The notes beneath the pieces were generated by a model, which did not search any database, was not told the origin of the DNA, and was given only the letters and a program-made list of their open reading frames with translations. A program made the translations under genes and the position numbers. This document shows, piece by piece, positions 55,022 through 62,454 of a stretch of 64,000 bases of DNA (its first letter is position 1; the number at the start of each line of letters is the position of its first letter). Source of the DNA: Arenibacter hampyeongensis (GTDB lineage: Bacteria > Bacteroidota > Bacteroidia > Flavobacteriales > Flavobacteriaceae); the NCBI RefSeq assembly GCF_002909255.1, contig NZ_PIOB01000009.1:1-64000 (forward strand), written 5' to 3'.

Positions 55022-56041
55022 ATGTTTTTGGATTTAATACATCTGTTTAATAAAAATCAAATTGGAGGAAGAACACCTCTTGAAGATTTTAATACAGAAG
55101 CTTTTGCTAACATACTTAAGATGTACCCAGAAATTTGCGATGATTTTTGTAAAAATTTTTTACAGCTACCAGAAGATCGATATTCAATTAAAACCCAATA
55201 TCATCAGGCTATTAATACAGTTGACCCTAATTGCATTATTGATTTAGTTTTTATAGGTGAAAAAAATGTGTGTTATATGGAAAATAAAGTAGAATCCACA
55301 GAAGGACACAAACAACTATTAAGATACGTTTTAGCACTAAATGAACATCATCCAGAAAAACAAAAATATTTAATCTATTGCACAAAACATTCTGACCCAA
55401 AAGTAATTGATGAAAAAGGATTTTTTTTCAACCAATTTAGATGGTATCAAATTGCTAAGTTTCTAAAATCTTTTAAAGAAAATCCATTAATTAAATCTTA
55501 TTTAGAATTTTTAAGCACTTATAAAATGAGCCAAGACAATACCCTAAAAAGCGAAAACTTAATTGCAATGGAAAATATGAGAAAAACCATTGAAATTGCT
55601 GAATTCCATATTGAAAACAGCAAATATCATTTTATAAAAAAATTTGGTTATACAAGTCTAAATAAAAATTTTAATTGGGATCAAATAAAATTAAATAATA
55701 GGGTATGTTATTATGTTGAGAAGGCCTTGAATTCGGTAACAGGTAAATGGTCTGAAATTCTATATTCTATAGATTTTGATAATTTAAAGATGATAGTACA
55801 GATTTATGTAGATAAGCAGCACGAATGCTATAAAAGTTTTAACAACTTAATTTCATCAAAAAATTTAAATAAAGTTGAATTTGAATTTGGATCAGCAATC
55901 CAACTGCAAGAGGATTTAGGTAAATTTTTGAATAATGAACATGCAGATATTCTGATACAAGAATGGTTTATAGAAAGTTTTAATCAATTACAGAAGTTTA
56001 TTGAGGAGAATAACGAACTGGATTGGAATTTAAATACATGA
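55022..56041 (+). CDS. PD-(D/E)XK nuclease superfamily protein (PDDEXK_4-like)
   Basis: The 339-residue protein carries a nuclease-like core: Asp74 in CIIDLVFIG, then Glu87-Asn-Lys89 in CYMENKVESTEGHKQLLRY, the D...ExK arrangement of the PD-(D/E)XK fold, followed by a helix containing a conserved Gln. It resembles the PDDEXK_4 family (PF14281), which is frequent in defence loci. A C-terminal domain of about 150 residues is unassigned. It begins 81 bases after hsdR on the same strand and 231 bases before the ATPase gene, so it may be a separate single-gene defence or an add-on to either neighbour. Confidence 0.8.
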   Translation: MFLDLIHLFNKNQIGGRTPLEDFNTEAFANILKMYPEICDDFCKNFLQLPEDRYSIKTQYHQAINTVDPNCIIDLVFIGEKNVCYMENKVESTEGHKQLLRYVLALNEHHPEKQKYLIYCTKHSDPKVIDEKGFFFNQFRWYQIAKFLKSFKENPLIKSYLEFLSTYKMSQDNTLKSENLIAMENMRKTIEIAEFHIENSKYHFIKKFGYTSLNKNFNWDQIKLNNRVCYYVEKALNSVTGKWSEILYSIDFDNLKMIVQIYVDKQHECYKSFNNLISSKNLNKVEFEFGSAIQLQEDLGKFLNNEHADILIQEWFIESFNQLQKFIEENNELDWNLNT

Positions 56042-56272
56042 AGATACTAAAAGCATCTGAAACACTCAATTTCTGTACAACCATCATTCACTTTGGATGA
56101 TAAGTTTAAAATTTAATCACTAATTTGGTTTAATACAATTTAAGCTCGAAAATGATAAGTACTCTGTGATTGGTTGTTGCCTATAATTATGAATGCACTG
56201 CTTTCTATAAAGGGAGGGGCAATCGTATGATAGTCTAGTACAAGACCCACAAGAAATTTTTGGATAAAATAT

Positions 56273-57814
56273 ATGCTGAATAATAAGTTTCGTTTAATAA
56301 AATTGACTCTAAGCAAAAATCCCATATTTTCTGATATTGAGATAGAGTTTGTCGATTATGAGGATTCAGATCCAGTCCCATATATATCTTTGTTAATTGG
56401 TCCAAATGGAACAGGGAAAAGTAACCTTCTAAGATTTTTATTTGACATATTTAGGCAAATTTATGATATACAGAATGGTCACGTACAAAGTCGTATTAAT
56501 GGTGATTTTTTTATTGAATATTCTATAGGTTCAGACATCTATGTTTACTCAAACAGTAAAGGTTACACTGACCATAAGATAGAGCAAAATCGATCACGAA
56601 ATAAAAATTTTATTATATCGAAAAACTATGAAGACATTGAAATTTCAGAACTTGCTATTCCTGAAGCTATTTTAGCTTCCTCAATAATGGTAACTGATAA
56701 ATTCTATTTTGATAAGGACAACAAGTATCCTTTTTACAGTTATTTAGGAGTAAGGACATCTGCGAATCAATCAGGTACATTAAGCTACATTAGGAGCTCT
56801 ATAGACTTAATGATAAATAGTGCATCAAGAAATAGAGAAGAGTTTATAAAAAAATTTAATAAAATATTAAATGTGCTTGAGTTTGATAATAGAATATCAG
56901 TACAATATAAAATTTCATATAAAGATAAGTTTCTTAGTGGTGATTTGACAAAGGATAAATTCATACATATATTCAAAAACTGGAAAGAATATTTCCCTAA
57001 GAGAAGTACACCACCATTTGGCTACAGCAGATTATTAACTCTTGATAAGGAAGGTTCGAATAAAATTGAGCAGATTGTGTCTTTTCTTAGGAATGTTCGT
57101 TCCAAAGGACTAATTACAACCAAAAAAAAATCAAAAGTTGAAGTGCTCTCCTATGAAATAATGGATTTCACAATTTCTGCTACTGATTATGATATGATAT
57201 CGGAGCTTAATAAGCTAGATATTTTAAGAACTCCAAGTATAACATTTTATAAACAGGGTATTGAACTAGGTTACAAGGAATCAAGTAGTGGTGAACAACA
57301 TATAATAACCACTCTTATTGGATTGATTTCTAAAGTAAAAGATGGAAGTTTAATACTATTAGATGAACCAGAAATTAGTCTTCATCCAAATTGGCAAATG
57401 AGATTTATAAATGAATTTATAATTGAATTATTTAGAGAATATAAATCGTGTCATTTTATAATTGCATCTCATTCCCATTTCTTAGTTTCTGATGTAAGAG
57501 GTAATTCATCAAAAATAGTAGGTTTAAGAAAAGTGGATAATAAAATTGAAACTATAGATTTTGAGAATGTAAATACTTTTGGATGGTCTGCTGAAGAGAT
57601 TTTGTATGAAATATTTAAGGTTAAATCTACTAGGAACACATATGTTGAAAGTGACTTAATACAACTATTGGATATTGTTAACAAAGATTCAAAAAATTGG
57701 AAAACTTTAAATGCAATCCTAGATAGATTAAACAGCTTAAGTTTAAGTAAGAACGACCCTACGAATATTATAATTGAAAAGGGTATTAAATACTTGGATA
57801 AAAGAAATGCTTAA
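56273..57814 (+). CDS. AAA/ABC-type ATPase of a Septu-like system
   Basis: This 513-residue ATPase is of the OLD/AAA_21-like ABC type. Walker A is GPNGTGKS at residues 43-50, the ABC signature is SSSGEQ at 337-342, Walker B is LILLDEPEISLH with Asp364 and Glu365, and the switch His lies in IIASHSHFL. The long middle part (residues about 90-330) is helical. PtuA of the Septu anti-phage system has this layout with an HNH partner encoded next, as here. Its C-terminus overlaps the HNH gene by eight bases. It would sense infection or control the nuclease by ATP turnover. Confidence 0.85.
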   Translation: MLNNKFRLIKLTLSKNPIFSDIEIEFVDYEDSDPVPYISLLIGPNGTGKSNLLRFLFDIFRQIYDIQNGHVQSRINGDFFIEYSIGSDIYVYSNSKGYTDHKIEQNRSRNKNFIISKNYEDIEISELAIPEAILASSIMVTDKFYFDKDNKYPFYSYLGVRTSANQSGTLSYIRSSIDLMINSASRNREEFIKKFNKILNVLEFDNRISVQYKISYKDKFLSGDLTKDKFIHIFKNWKEYFPKRSTPPFGYSRLLTLDKEGSNKIEQIVSFLRNVRSKGLITTKKKSKVEVLSYEIMDFTISATDYDMISELNKLDILRTPSITFYKQGIELGYKESSSGEQHIITTLIGLISKVKDGSLILLDEPEISLHPNWQMRFINEFIIELFREYKSCHFIIASHSHFLVSDVRGNSSKIVGLRKVDNKIETIDFENVNTFGWSAEEILYEIFKVKSTRNTYVESDLIQLLDIVNKDSKNWKTLNAILDRLNSLSLSKNDPTNIIIEKGIKYLDKRNA

Positions 57815-58415
57815 CCTACAAAATAGAATTTCGTTATCTAAAGACTCTAAACTCAAACTGAAAGAGTTTTTAAAGAATAAAGCAGGAGTGCTTGATTCGA
57901 AATCTTGGACATTGATTCATTCAAGGGTAAAAAATGACATATCTAGTAAACTGCTATATAACCAAAATTTAAGATGTGCCTATTGTCAGAGATATTTGTA
58001 CAGTACAGTGCCTCAAATAGATCATTTTGCCCATAAAGCTGCATACCCTCAATTTACATTTATCACTACAAATTTGTTTTATGCCTGTAATTATTGCAAT
58101 TCAAGTGGTATTAAAGGTCAAAAAAATACTATTGCCGTTCTTGACAATAGATATGATAGAACTAAATTCAATATCCTGCATCCTTATTATGATGACATAG
58201 ATTCAGAAATTATCTATTCAGATTCAGACAAAATTATTTTTGAACGGGCCAATTGTTCTGCAAAAGGTTTGGCAACAATAAACTTTTTTGATTTTGATGG
58301 GTTACCTATGACCTTGTTTAGATCAAACACATTATTACAAGAAAGAAGAAACCCATTATTATTAGAAGATGAAAGGGAATTAATAAATAGATGCATCGCG
58401 TACAAGGCTAAATAA
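57807..58415 (+). CDS. HNH endonuclease of a Septu-like system
   Basis: The 202-residue protein has an HNH nuclease with zinc knuckles: CAYC at Cys57/Cys60, the catalytic pair Asp72-His73 in QIDHFAHK, an Asn in TTNLFYACNYC, and CNYC at Cys94/Cys97. This arrangement matches PtuB and retron-linked HNH effectors. I selected the ATG at 57807 inside the ATPase stop region (eight-base overlap); an open extension to 57774 lies wholly within the ATPase gene. As effector it would cut DNA or tRNA when released by the ATPase; target unknown. Confidence 0.85.
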   Translation: MLNLQNRISLSKDSKLKLKEFLKNKAGVLDSKSWTLIHSRVKNDISSKLLYNQNLRCAYCQRYLYSTVPQIDHFAHKAAYPQFTFITTNLFYACNYCNSSGIKGQKNTIAVLDNRYDRTKFNILHPYYDDIDSEIIYSDSDKIIFERANCSAKGLATINFFDFDGLPMTLFRSNTLLQERRNPLLLEDERELINRCIAYKAK

Positions 58416-58428
58416 TAAAACTTGGAAA

Positions 58429-59529
58429 ATGTCTAAACCAATTAAACAACATTATATTCCAATATCGTACCTCAAGAATTTTAGCGAATGTAAAGGTAAA
58501 GGTAAATGTTATACAGATGTTTATATATTAAAAGATGAAGTGCTAAGATCCAATATTCCAATTAAGACCATTTGCTATCAAAAGAACTTGTACACACTTA
58601 AATCAAAGAATGATGAAAAGAGGTTTGCCCTAGAGCTCTTTTATGCCAATAATATTGATGCCGAATTTCCAAAGATATACAAACTGTTAATTGATAAGAA
58701 AACGACCGTTATCTCCAAAGAAGAAAAATTGCATATCTTAAACGTATGCCTATCTCTATATTTTAGAACCCCTAAGAAACTTAACCATAATAATGACTTT
58801 ACCGATGCGATTTTTGACCGGATAAAACTTTATGCCGATAAGAATGAGATAGTTAAGACCAAAATGTTTGGAGATAAAGAAGAATATCATATTAGTGAGT
58901 TAGAAGGAATTAAGGCAGAAACAAAGGAGAAAGCAAAAATTAATTTTCAAATTACGCACTTAAAACAATGGATGGAGTTTGTAAAGTATAAATATGAATG
59001 TACAATTAAAGTAGTAGAAATTCAAGATGAAGACGCATCTCTTATTACATCAGATAACCCTGTAATTATAAGAGAAAGTCACACCACTCAATTTAATGGC
59101 CTTTTTAACCCAAACAATATTATTACCATGCCATTAGACAGAAAGCATTATTTGGAAATACAACCAAATACTTTGTCAAATAATGAGTATGAAATTCATA
59201 GGTATAAACACGATAGAGATTATGTGGTTAGTGCAAATGCTATAACCGAAGGTAATGCCGAAAATTTATTAATAGGGTATAACAAGACTTTGAAATGTCA
59301 TTTTGAATTACAAAAGGAATACGAGGGTAGCTATGGAAATAAATCTATTGACAAAGCAACATACATAGCACAGAGCTTAGCTTTATTATTAAAGCTGATT
59401 AATGAAAAAGGAATGGATTCCAAAGAAACTATGGTACAATTAAAATTAATATACCATCATCCATATTTAAAAGGGAATCAAGAAGTTGAAATATTTGTGA
59501 ATCACTGTAAAGAAAATGGTTGGTGGTGA
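58429..59529 (+). CDS. DUF4238 family protein linked to the ATPase/HNH pair
   Basis: This 366-residue protein opens with KQHYIPISYLKNF, the hallmark of DUF4238, and contains the later conserved segment SLITSDNPVIIRES. The function of the family is not established; members are often found in defence islands. There is no membrane segment or signal peptide. It starts 13 bases after the HNH stop, so the three genes look like one operon, which is not the standard two-gene Septu arrangement. It may be a third component or a neighbouring independent module. It is the last gene before the right end of the element. Confidence 0.82.
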   Translation: MSKPIKQHYIPISYLKNFSECKGKGKCYTDVYILKDEVLRSNIPIKTICYQKNLYTLKSKNDEKRFALELFYANNIDAEFPKIYKLLIDKKTTVISKEEKLHILNVCLSLYFRTPKKLNHNNDFTDAIFDRIKLYADKNEIVKTKMFGDKEEYHISELEGIKAETKEKAKINFQITHLKQWMEFVKYKYECTIKVVEIQDEDASLITSDNPVIIRESHTTQFNGLFNPNNIITMPLDRKHYLEIQPNTLSNNEYEIHRYKHDRDYVVSANAITEGNAENLLIGYNKTLKCHFELQKEYEGSYGNKSIDKATYIAQSLALLLKLINEKGMDSKETMVQLKLIYHHPYLKGNQEVEIFVNHCKENGWW

Positions 59530-59538
59530 AACAAAGAA

Positions 59539-59558
59539 CTGTCACCTTATCTGTCACC
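59539..59558 (+). repeat. Integrase arm-site repeats, right end
   Basis: CTGTCACC occurs at 59539-59546 and 59551-59558, with the same 12-base period and the same strand as the pair inside the left end. Both second copies continue with TA. Only the four spacer bases differ. Confidence 0.6.
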
Positions 59559-59567
59559 TACAAAAAC

Positions 59568-59599
59568 AAAGCCCAGTAAACATTAGTCTACGGGGCTTT
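59568..59599. terminator. Hairpin terminator at the right element end
   Basis: AAAGCCC and GTAAAC-type arms face GTCTAC and GGGCTTT around an ATTA loop, with A-rich sequence before and T after. It could end the DUF4238 transcript and also, on the minus strand, sits just past the attachment core as a tRNA terminator would. Confidence 0.6.
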
Positions 59600-59602
59600 T
59601 AA

Positions 59603-59615
59603 GCGGAGAAAGAGG
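59603..59615. repeat. Right attachment core (attR)
   Basis: GCGGAGAAAGAGG repeats the left core exactly. The bases beyond it differ from those at the left end, which places the boundary here. Confidence 0.75.
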
Positions 59616-60496
59616 GACTATCCAAAATTCAATTTATTCAGTATTCATAGGGGTTTAGAGTTAGTATGATTTTTAACGCACCGAATTACGCACCTTTTAT
59701 ATTTATTTATTCGCATTAATAGGTTTTGGTGTTTTTTAAGTTAAAATGATATCGCACATTCTAATAAATTTGCTTACAGCCAAATCTATGACCAAAATAT
59801 AACTGCTTAAATCTCCCCATTAATAAAAACTTTGATATTTAGCCGTTTATGGCCATTGGTTAAATATTTTTTTATTCTGTCAAACTCAACTCATTCCCCA
59901 ACATGCCGTGGAAAAGTTCCCTTCAGGGAATTCCGCTTCATTAAAGGTCTTGGACACAACTTCAAAGATTCCGATTTCCATTGCGCAATTCCCACAATAA
60001 AAGCAGGAAACACTTCATTCCCAATCTCCATCTTTATAATCAAGTCCGCTTTAGTTCCTACCTCAAAAGAATATTCCGTTTTCATAGCCCGGTCAGCACA
60101 TTGCCACTTCATTGCGTTGCACTCCATTCCGGGCAAAGAGCTTCTCTGCAAAAGTCTTGGACACCATCCCCAATTTCTACTTTCCGTTCCGCTTGCCCTT
60201 CCCGCGCTGCCAGGAAGCGCGCTTCTCTCCAATATGAAATCGGAAACGGAGTCCGCCCGAACGGAATTGCATTGTTTGCATTCGGTCCCGCTTCCAAAGT
60301 TTTCCTACTTCACATGGACTATTAGCCACCCTTCTCGAACCGCCACTGTCCCTACCTTTTTTTGACGGCAAAACAACAACATTCATTCTAGGACGGCGGC
60401 ATAAACCACTGCGCTATGCTCCACTTTTTATACGCCTTGCCTAGCCTGAATATTGTAACCCAGTAAGCAACAAAAAAAGGTAACAGCGACGGCTCT
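59616..60496. other. Unusual noncoding stretch between the two mobile elements
   Basis: The first 260 bases are AT-rich and empty. From about 59880 to 60470 composition changes to GC-richer DNA full of the word ATTCC or TTCC. Two related blocks are visible (a GGTCTTGGACACAAC segment near 59947 and an AGTCTTGGACACCAT segment near 60152), and a TTCCC-TTCA-GGGAA inverted repeat is near 59918. Several reading frames stay open on both strands, but none looks convincingly protein-like; a minus-strand frame at 59891-60232 is the best of them. I treat it as noncoding, perhaps a structured or regulatory part of the second element. Confidence 0.45.
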
Positions 60497-60694
60497 ATGG
60501 GAAGTAAATCTAAAACGAATCTTATGAAATCTTACGAAAACATCAAAAAGGAATCGCGACCGAAGTTAAAAAAACAAAAAAAGGAAAACGCTTCGGATAT
60601 AATAAGTAAATCATTTGAAAAAAACATAAACGTACACCGTCCGAAGGCCAGCCAGACAATTCATTCTGGCAGGGTTAGGGCAGGTAATTGTTAA
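60497..60694 (+). CDS. Small very basic hypothetical protein
   Basis: A 65-residue frame rich in Lys (KKESRPKLKKQKKENASD) precedes the SSB gene. It has no recognisable domain. The last 20 codons lie in a sequence that looks repetitive (GCCAGCCAGACAATTC, then CTGCC facing GGCAG), which lowers confidence that the whole frame is translated. A nucleic-acid-binding peptide of the second element is possible. Confidence 0.35.
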   Translation: MGSKSKTNLMKSYENIKKESRPKLKKQKKENASDIISKSFEKNINVHRPKASQTIHSGRVRAGNC

Positions 60695-60732
60695 TCCTGT
60701 CTGCCGACAAGGCAGGCTTTAAATCTTGTATT

Positions 60733-61086
60733 ATGAGTACTATCAGAAATCATGTTCAGTTGATCGGGAACCTTGGAGAGGACCCCAAAGTAACCATTTT
60801 GGAGAGTGGGAAGAAAGTAGCACGTTTTTCGCTCGCCACCAATGAGTATTACAAAAATGAAAAGGGCGAGAAAACCCAAAACACGGAATGGCATTCCGTC
60901 GTTGCCTGGGGAAGGGCTGCCAAAATTATCGAGAAATATGCCCGTAAGGGCAATGAAATCGGTGTTGTCGGGAAATTAAAGACCCGAACCTACACTTCGG
61001 ACGATGGAAACCAACGGTATCTCACCGAGGTGGAAGCCAAAGAGATCCTTTTGTTGGGAACCAGGAACGGCAATGATGCCGAATAA
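60733..61086 (+). CDS. ssb: Single-stranded DNA-binding protein
   Basis: The 117-residue product is an OB-fold SSB: MSTIRNHVQLIGNLGEDPKV at the start, FSLATNEYYKNEKGEKTQNTEWHSVVAWGRAA in the core. It is short and lacks the acidic C-terminal tail with the usual Phe ending of the chromosomal protein, which is typical for SSBs carried by mobile elements. The start is the ATG at 60733; the open frame before it is not conserved-looking. It would protect transferred single strands. A terminator follows 12 bases after its stop. Confidence 0.92.
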   Translation: MSTIRNHVQLIGNLGEDPKVTILESGKKVARFSLATNEYYKNEKGEKTQNTEWHSVVAWGRAAKIIEKYARKGNEIGVVGKLKTRTYTSDDGNQRYLTEVEAKEILLLGTRNGNDAE

Positions 61087-61098
61087 ACTTTAAACAAA

Positions 61099-61128
61099 AG
61101 AGGGCGTTCCCGAAATTAAACGCCCTCT
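61099..61128 (+). terminator. Terminator after ssb
   Basis: AGAGGGCGTT faces AACGCCCTCT with a loop of about ten bases, followed by a T-rich stretch. It lies directly behind the ssb stop codon. Confidence 0.75.
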
Positions 61129-61165
61129 TGATCTTTTCATTATCAACTTCAAAAACGAAATTACA

Positions 61166-61546
61166 ATGAGAGCGCAAATTAATGAAATAATTGAGGGATT
61201 GCAAAATTTTCACGGTTCGGAAATGTTGTACCAAATCCCATTGATGGGAACCAGATATACTGAAGGAATTAAATATTTGGCCAATGCTGCGGAATGCTAT
61301 TGGCTAATTACCGATGCTTCGATCATGGCAAAAAGCCTCATGACGATAAGCAGATTTATAACCTTAGACTTCAAAAGGCTATCCCAAGAAAAGCAGGATC
61401 ATTCTGGATATGAGGCAGAAATAATTTACAGTGATGGCAACGACAATATTCTTGAATCGCACCGGTACCGCATTACGGATTTTCCACTGGACGAATTGCG
61501 GTTGTACTTTGTAGACAATACATTGATGCTCCCGAGCGAATATTAA
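61166..61546 (+). CDS. Hypothetical protein of the conjugative element
   Basis: This 126-residue protein is not recognised by domain. It is soluble and mixed alpha/beta; the segment MRAQINEIIEGLQNFHGSEMLYQIPLMGT is followed by a possible two-layer fold. Reading frame and codon use are good and it has clear space around it. Its place between ssb and the mobilisation genes marks it as an accessory protein of the element. A DUF6876-like assignment came to mind from the pattern of an AECYWLITD segment, but I cannot confirm it. Confidence 0.72.
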   Translation: MRAQINEIIEGLQNFHGSEMLYQIPLMGTRYTEGIKYLANAAECYWLITDASIMAKSLMTISRFITLDFKRLSQEKQDHSGYEAEIIYSDGNDNILESHRYRITDFPLDELRLYFVDNTLMLPSEY

Positions 61547-61556
61547 ATCCCATGCT

Positions 61557-61670
61557 ATGGTTTATCCTAATTTCACCGATTTGAGCAAAGAAACCCTGGA
61601 ACGTTTGTTTGTATCTTTCAAAGAAGCGATACGAAATTTATATTCCTGTCAATACACTTTCAGTATTTAA
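61557..61670 (+). CDS. Possible 37-residue peptide
   Basis: An ATG at 61557, ten bases after the preceding stop, opens a 37-codon frame (MVYPNFTDLSKETLERLF and onward) ending at 61670. The middle is a plausible amphipathic helix. A terminator follows about 35 bases later, consistent with it being the last frame of the transcript. Length alone makes it uncertain. Confidence 0.35.
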   Translation: MVYPNFTDLSKETLERLFVSFKEAIRNLYSCQYTFSI

Positions 61671-61703
61671 TTCAATTGTTCAATTCAACTATTGAAATGG
61701 TAC

Positions 61704-61734
61704 GGCCCTTGAAACTCATGGGCCTTTTATTTTG
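61704..61734 (+). terminator. Terminator before the mobilisation genes
   Basis: GGCCC faces GGGCC around an 11-base loop and is followed by TTTTATTTT. It closes the small-gene transcript upstream of the candidate transfer origin. Confidence 0.65.
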
Positions 61735-62071
61735 TTACAGCATTGAGGTATTCGTAAAGGTTTCGCCATTTTATTATGGATATCAGGGTATAAATATTTT
61801 TTAAATCTTAAAAAACCATAACTGTTTTCAGTTACCATAAAGAGCCCTTAAATTACTATTGAATGGTTCGAAAGTTTGTCACGCTAAAGCGTGACAAAAA
61901 GGAGAAGCAAGAGGGTAACGGGCAAGGCCGCGTTACAAAGTCCTTTTTGATTTCAAATTACTGATAATCAGATATTTAAAAATTATGTGATTTTTTTAAT
62001 TCCGGCAATTTGCGACAAACACCATGTAAACGACCATTTTTAAGAGAGAATTTGCGACAAAACACAAGATT
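61735..62071. other. Candidate origin of transfer (oriT) region
   Basis: This noncoding stretch precedes the mobilisation genes. It holds a perfect hairpin at 61875-61898 (TTTGTCACGC, loop TAAA, GCGTGACAAA). Sixteen bases later a second inverted repeat follows at 61915-61936 (GTAACG, ten bases, CGTTAC) with the sequence GGGCAAGGCC between its arms. Such paired inverted repeats next to a relaxase gene are typical of an oriT with the nick site beside one hairpin. Confidence 0.5.
62007..62064 (+). promoter_or_regulatory. Direct repeats before the BfmA-like gene
   Basis: AATTTGCGACAAA occurs at 62007 and 62049, 42 bases (four helical turns) apart; the second copy ends about ten bases before the ATG at 62072. 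This would suit an operator for the mobilisation operon or accessory-protein binding sites near oriT. Confidence 0.45.
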
Positions 62072-62434
62072 ATGGACCCATTTATAGGTATTCGTTTTAA
62101 GAAGGAAACCGCGAAGCGTTTCCAGACATTTTCACGTACCCATTTCAAATCCCATACGGAAGCAATGGCCACTATGCTCGATTTTTTCTTCTACAACGAA
62201 ATATCCCCTAGGGAAAATTTTGGACCGACCGGAAGGACCATTGAACAGTCCTTGAAGAAACGGATCAATGCATCTATCGCGATTATACGGGATATGGAAA
62301 AGACCCAGACCAAGCCAACCGTGGCAATGATACAATCCTTGTTTGAAATGGAGGAACCCAAAAAGAAAACTTTGATTTTGGAGAAGAAAAAAGAAGAGGA
62401 GAATCAACCAAAATTTCACAAGCGTAATAAATAA
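62072..62434 (+). CDS. BfmA/BtgA-like mobilisation accessory protein
   Basis: The 120-residue protein resembles the BfmA/BtgA family of Bacteroidota mobilisable elements: FIGIRFKKETAKRFQTFSRT followed by HTEAMATMLDFFFYNEISP looks like a ribbon-helix-helix DNA-binding unit. The tail is Lys-rich. It would bind oriT and help the relaxase form the relaxosome. It sits directly after the candidate oriT and 20 bases before the relaxase gene. Confidence 0.82.
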   Translation: MDPFIGIRFKKETAKRFQTFSRTHFKSHTEAMATMLDFFFYNEISPRENFGPTGRTIEQSLKKRINASIAIIRDMEKTQTKPTVAMIQSLFEMEEPKKKTLILEKKKEEENQPKFHKRNK

Positions 62435-62454
62435 AATCTATAAAAAATAGCACT

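Larger units (their letters stand above)
42168..59615. mobile_element. Integrative element of about 17.4 kb with defence cargo
   Basis: A 13-base direct repeat bounds this block, and integrase repeats lie just inside each end. The tyrosine integrase gene starts beside the left end and points inward. Then come an excisionase-like protein, two small proteins, a primase/helicase and an iteron-like field, which form the mobility and replication half (42.2-47.1 kb). The rest is cargo: a dioxygenase/HEPN pair, type I restriction-modification, a PD-(D/E)XK protein and an ATPase/HNH/DUF4238 set. Cargo genes are visibly more AT-rich than the chromosomal genes before 39 kb. No relaxase or transfer genes were found inside, so it would need help to move between cells. 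Confidence 0.75.

Noticed and set aside
59832-60365. 177-codon plus-strand frame
   Set aside because: Its composition is that of the TTCC-rich repeat, strong overlapping frames exist on the other strand, and no domain is visible.
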